Shown: positions 50,871 through 59,340, numbered from the stretch's first letter. The stretch is 64,000 bases of DNA from Gallalistipes aquisgranensis (GCF_014982715.1 NZ_JADCJY010000001.1:1674001-1738000); one strand, 5' to 3'. Program-made: numbers and translations. The notes: generated by a model from the sequence alone, not told the origin.

Positions 50871-51860
50871 ATGGAAAAGAAGAGGATCGCAGTCACGGGA
50901 GGAGCCGGGTTGATCGGCTCGCACCTGTGCGCCCGGCTGTTGCGGGAAGGACACGAAGTCGTCTGCATTGATTCGCTGCTGAGCGGGGAACGAAACGACA
51001 TACAGGAACTGGAACGGAATCCCGACTTCCGGTTCGTACGGCACAACGTACTTAATCCCTACAACATAGAGGCAGACCAGCTGTACAATCTCGCGGCTCC
51101 GGCCACCCCGCTCTATTTCCGCCATCATCCGGTCGAAACGCTGAAGATCAATCTCCTCGGCACCATGCATGCGCTCGATGCCGCACGGGCCGCAGGAGCC
51201 ACCCTGCTGCAAGCCTCGGCCGGAGACATCTACGGATCGTCCCGGCAGTCGGTCCAGGGAGAGGATTTCTGGGGCAATGTCAATCCGACCGGTATCCGGT
51301 CGGCCAACGAAGAGGGGAAACGGGCCGCCGAAAGCCTGTGCAGGGCCTATCGGGACCAATTGAAACAGCCCGTCAGAATCGCCCGCATCTTCAACACCTA
51401 CGGACCGGGAGCCGGATTCAGCGACAGCCGCGTACTGTTCCACTTCATCGCGGACGCCCTGCTCGGAAAAGACCTGATGATCTACGGCAACGGAGAACAG
51501 ACCCGCTGTTTCTGTTATGTGGACGACATGGTGGAAGGGCTCGTGCGGCTGATGAACGATCCTCCGTCCGGCTATTCGCTTCCCGTCAATCTGGGCAGTA
51601 ACCGGGAAATCACGATCAACGAACTGGCCTCACGCATCGTATCCCTCACGGGGAGCCGGTCGAAAATCGTGCACCTCACCCCTCTCGACGACGATCCGAG
51701 ACACAAGACGCCCGACATCACACGGGCCCGCCAGCTGCTGGGGTGGGAACCCCTCACGTCGCTCGACGAAGGACTGGGCCGGACCATCGAATACATGGAA
51801 TCGCTGCTGGACAAGGACGACCGGCACCATCCCTACCTGTCGTGGGTAGAGATGAACTAA
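50871..51860 (+). CDS. UDP-glucuronate decarboxylase (UXS)-like SDR protein with altered active site
   Basis: This 329-residue extended-SDR protein has an intact NAD-binding start, GGAGLIGSHL. LYNLAAPATPLYFRHHPVETL, RIFNTYGP and ETRC-like TRCFCYVDDMVEGL are typical of UDP-glucuronate decarboxylase. The catalytic YxxxK reads NEEGK (Asn146, Lys150): the Tyr of the usual SCYDEGKR is Asn here. The STSEVYG segment reads SAGDIYG (116-122), so the Thr/Ser-Ser-Glu set is also changed to Ala, Gly and Asp. Substrate-fold regions are otherwise well kept. It may be inactive, regulatory or of changed function. Sequencing error is unlikely because the frame is intact. It is a monocistronic gene, not in a polysaccharide cluster. 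Confidence 0.85.
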   Translation: MEKKRIAVTGGAGLIGSHLCARLLREGHEVVCIDSLLSGERNDIQELERNPDFRFVRHNVLNPYNIEADQLYNLAAPATPLYFRHHPVETLKINLLGTMHALDAARAAGATLLQASAGDIYGSSRQSVQGEDFWGNVNPTGIRSANEEGKRAAESLCRAYRDQLKQPVRIARIFNTYGPGAGFSDSRVLFHFIADALLGKDLMIYGNGEQTRCFCYVDDMVEGLVRLMNDPPSGYSLPVNLGSNREITINELASRIVSLTGSRSKIVHLTPLDDDPRHKTPDITRARQLLGWEPLTSLDEGLGRTIEYMESLLDKDDRHHPYLSWVEMN

Positions 51861-52585
51861 AGGGTGTCGTCCAACTGCCAACTCACCTCGTCATCCAGAC
51901 GCGGGAAAAGCGGAGACGCCGCGACCCGCGGATCGGCGAGGAATGTCCGCACCCGTTCCCTTCCCTGCGGAGCGTGGCGGATCATCCGTCCGAGAAACGC
52001 CGTCCAGGCCGGAGTTTCCGCCGGAACGGCCTGCGCACAGGCTTCTGGAAGAAGCGCCTGCAAACGGTCGTAATCCCATCCGTCGGCACCCCGGGCCAGG
52101 GCATGCGCCCCGGTCATCAACGCCGCGTAACGCAGACATTCCGCACGGGGGGTATCGAGTCCGGCTCCGCCGCCCCGCGCTACCTCGGGTTCTCCCGGTA
52201 CCGGACCGTCCCCGCCAAGCCAACGGAACAGAACGGTTCCGGCCCACCGCGTACGTCCCAACAGAGCATAGGCCAAATGCTCTGCAACCTCGGTGTTGAC
52301 GACGCCCCGGGCCCAAAAATCCAGTTCATCGGGAGACAACTGTTCCGCATCGGCCGTGTAGATGCCGGCCAACCGGAGTTCCCGCACCTGCTGGCGGTAA
52401 AGCAGCCGCGCCAGTTCATGGTCGGGCCCGAAGGCCGCCGCAGCTTCCCGGATCGCGGGCACGGCCACGCCGTAACTCAACGGATAGACGATACCGCGGG
52501 CTGTCATGGCTTCGACCACAGCCCCGTTCATCTCCGGACGCAGGCGACGCATCAGAGCGGCCATCCGTCCGCTTTTGCCCTCCAT
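51857..52585 (-). CDS. AlkD-like HEAT-repeat protein
   Basis: This 242-residue, all-helical, cytoplasmic protein has REAAAAFGPDHELARLLYRQQVRELRLAG, a pattern like the HEAT-type DNA alkylation repair family. FWARGVVNTEVAEHLAYALLG and CLRYAALMTGAHALAR follow in the same helical-pair style. AlkD-type enzymes remove alkylated bases, but I cannot confirm the key Asp or Trp residues. It is 10 bases downstream of the DUF4831 gene. Its stop overlaps that of the convergent UXS-like gene by 4 bases (CTAA). The fold is moderately sure; the enzymatic role is not. Confidence 0.55.
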   Translation of the reverse strand: MEGKSGRMAALMRRLRPEMNGAVVEAMTARGIVYPLSYGVAVPAIREAAAAFGPDHELARLLYRQQVRELRLAGIYTADAEQLSPDELDFWARGVVNTEVAEHLAYALLGRTRWAGTVLFRWLGGDGPVPGEPEVARGGGAGLDTPRAECLRYAALMTGAHALARGADGWDYDRLQALLPEACAQAVPAETPAWTAFLGRMIRHAPQGRERVRTFLADPRVAASPLFPRLDDEVSWQLDDTL

Positions 52586-52595
52586 TCCCGTCCGG

Positions 52596-53609
52596 CTATT
52601 TTACGGCTCCGGTCGGCACGTCGATCGTGGTTCCCCACTGATAGACGGGCACACGGCGGGCAGCCAGTTCGGTCTTCCCGTCCACCAGACGGCAGTTCAC
52701 GAAATCGGCCACACGGAAATTGATCCCCGGCCGGTTGTCGCGCGGCGAACGACGGGGAAGCGACCGGGCATCGGCGCGTCCCTCCGGACGCAGCTCCAGC
52801 ACGAGAGGCCGGCCGCTCAGGTCGCTTCCGGCCAACAGTCCGGCCGTATCCGAAAAGCGGCACACGATATAGTTCAGTTTGCCCGAATCAGGCAGCACGG
52901 TATATTCGCGCACCATCTGCTGGACGTACTGTTTGCCCAGGAAAAGCGAAAGATACTCCTGTTCGAGCCGGGCGATCTCCTCCAGGGCGGCCTTCATGCC
53001 GGCACCGAAAACATTCTCTCCCGCCTCGCCGGTCACCAGGTCGAAACGGCGCTTGCGCAGGGTGAAAATCGCATTGGCGGCCGCTTTGGCCATCTCCTCC
53101 GTACTGCGTTCCACGGTCTCCGTCCGGTCGGGAGCGATTTTCACGAAGGATGTGTCGCTCTCGACGTGGGAGACGACCACCCGTTCCGAAACGACGGGTT
53201 CGATTCCGCGGTCGTCGAAACGCACTTCGTTGAACTCACGGCCCGGCACCGGCTCTCCGAAATGGCCCGGTACCCCGGCCAGCGGGGCGGCGATCGCTCC
53301 GTCGGCTTCGCGGATGTCGGAATCGGAATACCCGAGCGATGCGTCCCTGATGGTATAGATGTCCTTATCGGCCAGCGGCGCCATCACCCCCAGGTATTTC
53401 TGGGCGAAACGGGCGTAAGGTCCCCGGCGGATCGTCTCCTTCTGCACCACGATATTCACCTTCAGAGTGGTCGAAGGCATGGAATAGACCGCTCCGGAGG
53501 GAGACTCCACCAGACCGACCCGCGCGATGCGCGCGCTCTGTGCACCGGCCGTCAGCACCGCCGCCGAGGATGCGATCCCCAGCAGCGCTATTTTTACCGT
53601 CTTTTTCAT
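52596..53609 (-). CDS. DUF4831 family exported protein
   Basis: This 337-residue protein has a signal peptide (about residues 1-23, ending TAGA). The sequence VYSMPSTTLKVNIVVQKETIRRGPYARFAQKYLG is the typical opening of DUF4831 proteins of Bacteroidota. The middle has a coiled helical stretch (ALEEIARLEQEYLSLFLGK) and the C-terminal part is beta-rich. No catalytic motif is evident; its function is unknown. ATG 53609 is used. A 17-base palindrome lies just upstream, and the tRNA methyltransferase gene 73 bases upstream is on the same strand. Confidence 0.85.
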   Translation of the reverse strand: MKKTVKIALLGIASSAAVLTAGAQSARIARVGLVESPSGAVYSMPSTTLKVNIVVQKETIRRGPYARFAQKYLGVMAPLADKDIYTIRDASLGYSDSDIREADGAIAAPLAGVPGHFGEPVPGREFNEVRFDDRGIEPVVSERVVVSHVESDTSFVKIAPDRTETVERSTEEMAKAAANAIFTLRKRRFDLVTGEAGENVFGAGMKAALEEIARLEQEYLSLFLGKQYVQQMVREYTVLPDSGKLNYIVCRFSDTAGLLAGSDLSGRPLVLELRPEGRADARSLPRRSPRDNRPGINFRVADFVNCRLVDGKTELAARRVPVYQWGTTIDVPTGAVK

Positions 53610-53623
53610 AATCAGTCGTTTTA

Positions 53624-53640
53624 CGATATACCGTATATCG
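53624..53640. repeat. Palindrome upstream of the DUF4831 gene
   Basis: CGATATACCGTATATCG is a 7-3-7 inverted repeat 15 bases before the start codon. Just upstream on the minus strand is TAAATTCG (53643-53650), one mismatch from TAnnTTTG, so the palindrome would overlie the transcription start. Confidence 0.5.
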
Positions 53641-53682
53641 GGCGAATTTACGTTTTTTCCCTCAAAAGTCACGGTTCCCGGC

Positions 53683-54423
53683 TCAAAATTTCAGATAAAA
53701 ATCACGGGTGAGCCTCCTGTACTCCTCCGAAAAACCGCTCCGGTCGGCCGTCGACACGGCGAGCGTGTCTTCGCAGGGCATCGCCATTTCCGTGCCGAAC
53801 TCGGTCAGAACCCGCATGACGGGCAGTCCGGGAGCCGGAACGACCGCCGTGCGGCGCAGCGGATACAGGCCCTCTCCGGCTGCCAGGTCCGTCAGCCGCT
53901 CCATCCCGTCCGGAGGAAGAATCACGGAAAAAATCCCCCCCGGGGCGAGTAGGCACCCCACGCAGACCGCCAGGTCCGGATAAGGCAGCGTATCGGCATG
54001 GCGGGCCGCCGAACGGGCCGGATCGGGACACCGCAGCGAATCGACGAAATAGGGCGGATTGGAGACGATATGGTCGTAACCCTCCCCGTCGTATTCCCTC
54101 GCAAAATCCTGCAACGAGCGGGGAATCACCCGTACGGCACCGGGCCACGGACCCGCCGCCACATTCTCCTCCGCCTGCCGAGCACTCCGCCCGTCCACCT
54201 CCAGCGCATCCACCCGGAAGCCGTCCGGAGCACCGCATGCCTCCAGCCGCTGGGCCGCCATCAGGGCGATCAGCCCCGTTCCGGTACCCACGTCCAACAG
54301 GCGGCGCTGCTCCGGCCCGATACGGCACCAGGCCCCCAACAGCACGCCGTCCGTACCCACCTTCATGGCCGAACCGCCCTGCTCGATCCGGAACTTTTTG
54401 AAACGGAACCAACTGTTCGACAT
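53683..54423 (-). CDS. trmN6: tRNA1(Val) (adenine-37-N6)-methyltransferase family protein
   Basis: This 246-residue SAM-dependent methyltransferase starts FRFKKFRIEQGGSAMKVGTDGVLLGAW, which is characteristic of the TrmN6/YfiC family. The SAM loop is LLDVGTGTGLIAL and the catalytic N6-adenine motif is NPPYF (in DHIVSNPPYF). The family methylates adenine 37 of tRNA1(Val) in enterobacteria; the target here is assumed from similarity. It is followed by DUF4831 and preceded by DUF2400 with a 6-base gap, part of a housekeeping run on the minus strand. Confidence 0.9.
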   Translation of the reverse strand: MSNSWFRFKKFRIEQGGSAMKVGTDGVLLGAWCRIGPEQRRLLDVGTGTGLIALMAAQRLEACGAPDGFRVDALEVDGRSARQAEENVAAGPWPGAVRVIPRSLQDFAREYDGEGYDHIVSNPPYFVDSLRCPDPARSAARHADTLPYPDLAVCVGCLLAPGGIFSVILPPDGMERLTDLAAGEGLYPLRRTAVVPAPGLPVMRVLTEFGTEMAMPCEDTLAVSTADRSGFSEEYRRLTRDFYLKF

Positions 54424-54429
54424 AACGCA

Positions 54430-55227
54430 TCAATTTTTGAGAAAGCCGTCCATACCGGCCCCGAAAAGGGCGAAATCGAAGCGGACGGGATCGTCCGGAT
54501 CGAACGTCCGGAGCGCCCCGGTGATCTCCTCCACGGCACGCCAGTCGTTCTGCCGCCGGGCAAGCAGACCCAGCGCCCGCCCCATCGAGGCGGTATGCAC
54601 GTCGAGCGGCAGGTAGAGGGCCGAGGCGGGAATTCCCGTCCAGAGCCCGAAATCCACGCCCCGGTCATCGCGGCGCACCATCCAGCGCAGATACATGTTG
54701 AGCCGTTTGCAGGCGGCGCCCCGGTCAACGGAGGAGAGATGTTTCTCCGTCCGGGCAGGGTGCTCCGCCCCGAAAAAAGCGCTCCGGAACCGCGAGAGCA
54801 CCGGACGCAGGTCGCCCGCACCGGCATACTCCCGTTCGAAAAAGGCTCCGATACCGCCATGCTCCGTCCAGAGGCGGCGCAGGGCGGCCACGTAGGCAAC
54901 CAGATCGTCTCCGTTAAACGTGCGGTGGACGAACCGCCGGAGGGATTCGATCTCCCGGGGAGCGGCGTGCATCACGAAATCGAAGGGAGAGTCGTCCATC
55001 AGCTCCATCAGGCGGCGGCCGTTGCGCACGATTATCTTCCGGTTGCCCCACGCGATAGTCGAGGAGAGAAATCCGGCGATTTCGATATCCTCCCGACGGG
55101 TAAAACGGTGCGGTATGCAGATCGGATCGTCTCCGATGAAATCGGGCGAATCGTAGCGGTCGTACAGCCGTTCGAGCAGCTCGCCCAACGCCTCCCGGTC
55201 GGGAAAAAGATTCGCTCCGGACTCCAT
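54430..55227 (-). CDS. DUF2400 / TIGR02757 family protein
   Basis: This 265-residue protein matches the TIGR02757 layout. YDSPDFIGDDPICIPHRF starts the domain, EIAGFLSSTIAWGNRKIIVRN lies near residue 50, and CKRLNMYLRWMVRRDDRGVDFGLW followed by LDVHT lies in the C-terminal half. The last segment resembles the helix-hairpin-helix and Asp region of HhH-GPD DNA glycosylases, which has led to suggestions of a DNA repair role, but this is unproven. It begins 1 base after lolD, so it is likely co-transcribed with it. Confidence 0.85.
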   Translation of the reverse strand: MESGANLFPDREALGELLERLYDRYDSPDFIGDDPICIPHRFTRREDIEIAGFLSSTIAWGNRKIIVRNGRRLMELMDDSPFDFVMHAAPREIESLRRFVHRTFNGDDLVAYVAALRRLWTEHGGIGAFFEREYAGAGDLRPVLSRFRSAFFGAEHPARTEKHLSSVDRGAACKRLNMYLRWMVRRDDRGVDFGLWTGIPASALYLPLDVHTASMGRALGLLARRQNDWRAVEEITGALRTFDPDDPVRFDFALFGAGMDGFLKN

Positions 55228-55228
55228 G

Positions 55229-55882
55229 TCACGCTACGATCTGTCCGTCGCTCATCACGATCCGGCGGTCGGCCATTTCAGCCAGGTGTTCGTCGTGGGT
55301 GACGATCATCACCGTCTGTCCGAAGCGGTCGCGCAGCTCGAAGAAGAGCCGGTGTATCTCATCCCTGTTTTTCGAGTCGAGATTGCCGGAGGGCTCGTCG
55401 GCCAGCAGCACGGCCGGACGATTAATCAGGGCACGGGCGATGGCAATGCGCTGCTGTTCGCCGCCCGACAGCTCGGCCGGCTTGTGTCCGATGCGGTGCT
55501 CCATTCCCAGCAGGGCGATCAGCTCCCGGGCCTGCTCCTCCACTTCGCGGCGGTCGCGTCCCCCAATATACCCCGGAATACAGACGTTCTCCAGCGCCGT
55601 GAACTCCGGCAAAAGATGGTGGAACTGGAACACGAAACCGATCTTCCGGTTGCGGAACGAAGAAAGGGCACGGTCCGAAAGGGTGTCGGTCCGTTCGCCG
55701 CCGAGAGTCACTGTCCCCCGGTCGGGACGGTTCAGCGTCCCCACGATCTGCAACAGGGTGGTTTTTCCCGCCCCGCTGGCACCGACCACGGAGACCACCT
55801 CGCCCGCCTGCACGGTCAGGTCGATTCCCCGGAGCACTTCGAGCGCCCCGTAACTCTTGTGAATATCCCGCACCTCAATCAT
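55229..55882 (-). CDS. lolD: LolD-like ABC transporter ATP-binding protein
   Basis: This 217-residue ABC ATPase has Walker [11 protein letters not shown]-loop [12 protein letters not shown], signature LSGGEQQR, Walker [14 protein letters not shown] and the switch His in VTHDEHLA. The [18 protein letters not shown] segment is characteristic of LolD, the motor that releases lipoproteins from the inner membrane to LolA. The partner permease LolC/E is not in the window, as is usual in Bacteroidota. ATG 55882 has GGAG 9 bases upstream; an alternative ATG at 55897 overlaps folP more. A related MacB-type role cannot be excluded. Confidence 0.88.
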   Translation of the reverse strand: MIEVRDIHKSYGALEVLRGIDLTVQAGEVVSVVGASGAGKTTLLQIVGTLNRPDRGTVTLGGERTDTLSDRALSSFRNRKIGFVFQFHHLLPEFTALENVCIPGYIGGRDRREVEEQARELIALLGMEHRIGHKPAELSGGEQQRIAIARALINRPAVLLADEPSGNLDSKNRDEIHRLFFELRDRFGQTVMIVTHDEHLAEMADRRIVMSDGQIVA

Positions 55883-56735
55883 GGGTTTCGTCTCCATGGC
55901 ATTCGTTATAATAGTTGAACAAACGGATCACATCGCGGGCCGCCCGCGTATCGTGGACGCGCAGGATCGAAGCCCCGCCCCGCAGACACTCCCAATGGAG
56001 AGCCGTCGTGCCGTACAGCGATTCGGCGGGGGTTGTATCCAGCACCTTATAGATCATCGACTTGCGCGAAATTCCCGCCAGAACGGGCACGCCGAAACGG
56101 GCGAAACGCCTCAGGGCCCCGAGCAACAGGTAGTTCTGCGCCGTGGTCTTGGCAAAACCGAAACCGGGGTCGAGAATAACCTGCCGCACCCCGGCCTCCG
56201 CGAGCTGCGCCGTCTTGGCCTCGAAAAAATCCTCTACGGCGGCCACCACGTCCGTGTACTCCGTGTGGCGCTGCATCGTGGCCGGCGTCGCCCGCATGTG
56301 CATGGCGATATAGGGCACCCCGTACTGGGCCGCCAGCGGAACGATCTGAGGATCGAGCTCCCCGGCCGAAATATCGTTCACGATGCAGGGACCGAACTCC
56401 TCCAGCACCCTCCGGGCCACCCCGGACCGGAACGTATCGACGGAAACGACCATATCGGGAGCCACTCTCCGCACGGCTTCCACTCCGCGGGCCACCCGTT
56501 CGTACTCCTCGGCGGGCGACACGTCGTCCGCCCCCGAACGGGAAGAGTAGCCCCCCACGTCGATCATCGAGGCACCCTCCTCCACGGCCTTCCTCACCCC
56601 CTCTTCGATCAGCCCTGCGCTGAAACGCCGGCTCCCCTCGAAAAAGGAGTCGGGCGTCACGTTCAGAATGGTCATCACTGCGGGGGTCGCCAGATCGAGC
56701 GTCCGGCCGCCAATTTCTATCTTCATTTCATTCAT
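55875..56735 (-). CDS. folP: Dihydropteroate synthase
   Basis: This 286-residue enzyme joins dihydropterin pyrophosphate to p-aminobenzoate in folate synthesis and is the sulfonamide target. Seen are [14 protein letters not shown] (pterin loop 1), [19 protein letters not shown] (loop 2 with the conserved Ser-Arg), [40 protein letters not shown] and RVHDT. ATG 56735 overlaps coaE by 8 bases; ATG 56726 is also possible. It overlaps lolD at its 3' end by 8 bases. No obvious resistance-type change was noted. Confidence 0.96.
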   Translation of the reverse strand: MNEMKIEIGGRTLDLATPAVMTILNVTPDSFFEGSRRFSAGLIEEGVRKAVEEGASMIDVGGYSSRSGADDVSPAEEYERVARGVEAVRRVAPDMVVSVDTFRSGVARRVLEEFGPCIVNDISAGELDPQIVPLAAQYGVPYIAMHMRATPATMQRHTEYTDVVAAVEDFFEAKTAQLAEAGVRQVILDPGFGFAKTTAQNYLLLGALRRFARFGVPVLAGISRKSMIYKVLDTTPAESLYGTTALHWECLRGGASILRVHDTRAARDVIRLFNYYNECHGDETHD

Positions 56736-57336
56736 TCGGTTTCGTCCACAATTCATGCAACAACCCGACCTGAGCCACCAGAGACTCCCGACCGTCGTTG
56801 CGGATCACCCGGTCGGCCCGGGCCAGCCGTTCATCATCGCCGGACTGGGCGGCGATCCGCGCACGCACCCGATCGGAAGAGACACCGTCCCGCGCCACCG
56901 TCCGCGCCACACGCACCTCTTCAGGCGCCGTGACGACCACGACCCGATCGACGTAACGGTCGAATCCACTCTCCAGCAGGATGGCACTCTCCAGGATCAC
57001 ATAGGGCGGCACTCTGCCGCACCGTCCCCCTGCATAGCGGCCGGCCCACTCCAGAAAGTCGCGTCCTACGGCCGGATGCACGATCCGGTTCAGGGAGTGC
57101 AACAGGTCCGGATCGGCGAACACGAGCTCCGCCACCCGTTTCCGGTCGAGCCCCTCCTCCCGGTAGACCTCCCCGCCGAGCAGGTCGGCGATCCGGCGGC
57201 GCAGGGATGCGTCGCCATTCATCAGCGCCCGGGCCCGGCTGTCCGAATCGTAAACGGGGACGCCCAACAATCCGAACAGGCGGCATACCGTACTTTTGCC
57301 GCTGCCGATTCCGCCCGTTATGCCGACACGGATCAT
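56728..57336 (-). CDS. coaE: Dephospho-CoA kinase
   Basis: This 202-residue P-loop kinase adds the 3'-phosphate in the last step of CoA synthesis. The Walker A loop is GITGGIGSGKST. DSDSRAR, IVHPAVGRDFLEW (HP motif), ILESAILLESGFDRYVD and VVVVTAPEEVRVAR fit CoaE. An open frame continues upstream, but only the part from ATG 57336 looks like CoaE. That start overlaps the YbbR-like gene stop by 4 bases (ATGA). It overlaps folP at the other end. Confidence 0.95.
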   Translation of the reverse strand: MIRVGITGGIGSGKSTVCRLFGLLGVPVYDSDSRARALMNGDASLRRRIADLLGGEVYREEGLDRKRVAELVFADPDLLHSLNRIVHPAVGRDFLEWAGRYAGGRCGRVPPYVILESAILLESGFDRYVDRVVVVTAPEEVRVARTVARDGVSSDRVRARIAAQSGDDERLARADRVIRNDGRESLVAQVGLLHELWTKPNE

Positions 57337-57737
57337 CGCTCGTCGTCGGACAAGGTGATCTCGGGCAGCTCTCCCACCGAGATGATATGGATGTCTCCGT
57401 TGCGGGCCGAAATGGCGTTCTGCAGCGAGAAAGGATTGATGACATAGGCACCCTTGTCCCTGAGCGAAGGGGTCAGCTGCACGTCGTCCACGTCGAGCAC
57501 CAGGTCCTTGTGCAGGAAAAAGCGGTGGGCGAAGAGCCTCGAACCGGTCCCTTCGGCCACGCAACGCACCCGGAAGTGGTTGTTCCCGATCCGCACCGAA
57601 ACCGGAATTTCGGCGGTATAGGTGTAACTCAGCTTGGTGATGTACCACAGCACCGTAGAGAGAAGCAGCAGCAAAAGAAAAACAGGAGAGACGTACTGTC
57701 TGAACGTCTTGCGTATGAAAAGCCAGAAATTGCGCAT
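57333..57737 (-). CDS. Short YbbR-like membrane-anchored protein
   Basis: This 134-residue protein has an N-terminal membrane helix (about residues 15-35, YVSPVFLLLLLLSTVLWYI). One beta-rich periplasmic domain follows, with YTAEIPVSVRIGNN, which resembles the first repeat of YbbR/CdaR-type proteins. Bacteroides relatives beside coaE are about 330 residues with two or more repeats, so this is a reduced form. The end (ELPEITLSDDER) overlaps the coaE start by 4 bases. Family assignment is moderate; a structural or diadenylate-cyclase-regulating role is not shown. Confidence 0.6.
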   Translation of the reverse strand: MRNFWLFIRKTFRQYVSPVFLLLLLLSTVLWYITKLSYTYTAEIPVSVRIGNNHFRVRCVAEGTGSRLFAHRFFLHKDLVLDVDDVQLTPSLRDKGAYVINPFSLQNAISARNGDIHIISVGELPEITLSDDER

Positions 57738-57757
57738 AATCGTCGGTTGAACCGCTA

Positions 57758-57765
57758 CAAAGTAA
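57758..57765 (-). promoter_or_regulatory. Possible -7 box of the YbbR-like/coaE/folP run
   Basis: The minus strand reads TTACTTTG, one mismatch from TAnnTTTG, 21 bases before ATG 57737. Confidence 0.4.
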
Positions 57766-57782
57766 ACGATTTTTTTTCTTTT

Positions 57783-57823
57783 AAAAAAGGGGAAGCCGGC
57801 TCCAGAAGAGAGCCGGCTTCCCC
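57783..57823 (-). terminator. Terminator of the OmpH-like gene
   Basis: A 14-bp perfect stem (GGGGAAGCCGGCTC / GAGCCGGCTTCCCC) has a 7-base loop. On the minus strand it is followed by TTTTTT, 39 bases past the stop at 57862. Confidence 0.85.
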
Positions 57824-57861
57824 GTATGGTCCGCGGTGCGGGAGCATCCGCCCGGCGGGAT

Positions 57862-58458
57862 TTACTTTTTGCCTTTGGCCTTCTCGGCGGCGTACTTCTC
57901 GTTCAGCCCCTTGAGCACGACCGAGGTGATGTCGAGCATGGGATCGGCATTCAGGATGGGACCAGCCGCCGTGGTGCTGATAATCATGCCGTAGCGGTAA
58001 TCCTTGTTGAACTCCTTGAGGTACTCCACGATGCTGTAATGTATCTGGTTGAGCATGACCTGTTCCTCCTCGGCCATCTCCTGCATGGCGGTGTCGCGGT
58101 GCTGCATGAAGGTCTGCTGCTGCTTCTGCAGCTTCTCCTCCGTCTCGGCCATCTGGGAACGGGTCATCAGCCCCTTCTGCGCCTTGTCCTGGTAATCGCG
58201 CACGTCCTTCTCCAGGCTGCGGCCCTTGCTGGTGAGTTCGTTCTCGACCTTCTTGGCCTTCACTTCGTAGTCACCGCGCAAATCCAGGTACATATCGTAT
58301 TTGCTGACCAGCGAGTCGATGTTGATATAGGCGACCTGACTGCTGGTCACACGGACCTGGGTGGTATCGGACGAACCGACCGTCTGGGTGGCGGCGCCGT
58401 TCTTGCAGCCGACGAGCGCGAACATCATGACCGACGCTATAAAAAACAGTTTTCTCAT
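57862..58458 (-). CDS. OmpH/Skp-like periplasmic chaperone, lipoprotein
   Basis: This 198-residue protein has a lipobox leader (MFALVGC, Cys18). After a short linker, the OmpH-type start AYINIDSLVSKYDMYLDL precedes a long coiled coil (about residues 65-150, rich in Glu/Gln/Lys). The conserved YGMIISTTAAGPILNADPMLDIT end of the family follows. Skp-like proteins hold unfolded outer-membrane proteins in the periplasm. It is monocistronic and divergent from ruvA, with a -7 box 35 bases upstream and a strong terminator. Confidence 0.9.
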   Translation of the reverse strand: MRKLFFIASVMMFALVGCKNGAATQTVGSSDTTQVRVTSSQVAYINIDSLVSKYDMYLDLRGDYEVKAKKVENELTSKGRSLEKDVRDYQDKAQKGLMTRSQMAETEEKLQKQQQTFMQHRDTAMQEMAEEEQVMLNQIHYSIVEYLKEFNKDYRYGMIISTTAAGPILNADPMLDITSVVLKGLNEKYAAEKAKGKK

Positions 58459-58492
58459 GGTTATAGAGCGAATTTTTAGTGAATAACAGCCA

Positions 58493-58500
58493 CAAAGATA
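58493..58500 (-). promoter_or_regulatory. -7 promoter box of the OmpH-like gene
   Basis: The minus strand reads TATCTTTG (TAnnTTTG), 34 bases before ATG 58458 in the shared divergent gap with ruvA. Confidence 0.65.
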
Positions 58501-58522
58501 TAAAGTTTTCCTTACGTTTGAC

Positions 58523-58530
58523 TATTTTTG
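58523..58530 (+). promoter_or_regulatory. -7 promoter box of ruvA
   Basis: TATTTTTG (TAnnTTTG) lies 18 bases before ATG 58549. This also argues against the in-frame start at 58528, which overlaps the box. Confidence 0.6.
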
Positions 58531-58548
58531 CGAAAAATAAGCCGCATC

Positions 58549-59139
58549 ATGTACGAATACATCTCGGGAGAAATCGCCGAACTCACCCCCGCCTACGTGG
58601 TGATAGAAGCCGCCGGCGTGGGGTATTACATCAACATCTCGCTGCAAACCTACACGGAGATCGAACACGAACGGTCGGCCCGCATCTACACGCACTACAT
58701 CGTGCGGGAGGACGCGCAGATCCTGTACGGGTTCGCCACCCGGCAGGAGCGGGAGCTTTTCCGCCTGCTGGTCAGCGTATCGGGCGTGGGAGGCGGCACG
58801 GCGAGGATGATTCTCTCGACCTATTCGCCCCGGGAGCTGGCGGGCATCATCTCCACGGAGAACGCGGGCCTGCTCAAGAACGTCAAGGGGCTCGGGCTGA
58901 AGACGGCCCAGAAGATCATCGTGGAACTCCGCGACAAGATCGCCGGGCAGGCCACCACGATCGAGCCGGCCGCCCTGCGCGGGGCCGGCGGCGATGCGGT
59001 GTACGACGAGGCGCTGGCCGCCCTCACCATGCTCGGGTTTCCTAAAGCGGCCTCGGACAAGGCGATCCGCAGCCTGATGAAGGAGAATCCTTCGGCTGCC
59101 GTGGAAGAGGTGATCCGCCAGGCCCTCAAGCGCCTCTGA
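58549..59139 (+). CDS. ruvA: Holliday junction branch-migration protein RuvA
   Basis: This 196-residue protein has the RuvA layout. An N-terminal OB-fold (MYEYISGEIAELTPAYVVIE) precedes two helix-hairpin-helix motifs (LLVSVSGVGGGTARMIL and LLKNVKGLGLKTAQKIIVEL). A linker leads to the C-terminal three-helix domain (AALTMLGFPKAASDKAIRSL) that contacts RuvB. It binds four-way junctions with RuvB. ruvB and ruvC are not adjacent. ATG 58549 is used because the promoter box occupies the upstream start. Confidence 0.96.
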   Translation: MYEYISGEIAELTPAYVVIEAAGVGYYINISLQTYTEIEHERSARIYTHYIVREDAQILYGFATRQERELFRLLVSVSGVGGGTARMILSTYSPRELAGIISTENAGLLKNVKGLGLKTAQKIIVELRDKIAGQATTIEPAALRGAGGDAVYDEALAALTMLGFPKAASDKAIRSLMKENPSAAVEEVIRQALKRL

Positions 59140-59305
59140 CCGGAAACACCTGCCGGAAAGACCGTTCGCGGCTTCCGGCCGAAAGGGGTTCCGCGACGCG
59201 GGAAAAGGCGCGGGGAGTATGACGGATCGTTACCTCGATGTTAAATTAATGTTAAGATATGAAGCGGCGGCCGGCTTTTTTCCGCCTGATTTAAAATAAA
59301 AAGCC

Positions 59306-59313
59306 TATTTTTG
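59306..59313 (+). promoter_or_regulatory. -7 promoter box of the phosphate transporter gene
   Basis: TATTTTTG (TAnnTTTG) lies 27 bases before ATG 59341 in an AT-rich stretch. Confidence 0.6.
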
Positions 59314-59340
59314 CGGCAAATTTGAACGAAATGAGCGCTT

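Noticed and set aside
57337-57648. 5' extension of the coaE frame
   Set aside because: The extra 104 residues are Arg-rich and overlap the YbbR-like gene in another frame; CoaE homology starts at ATG 57336.
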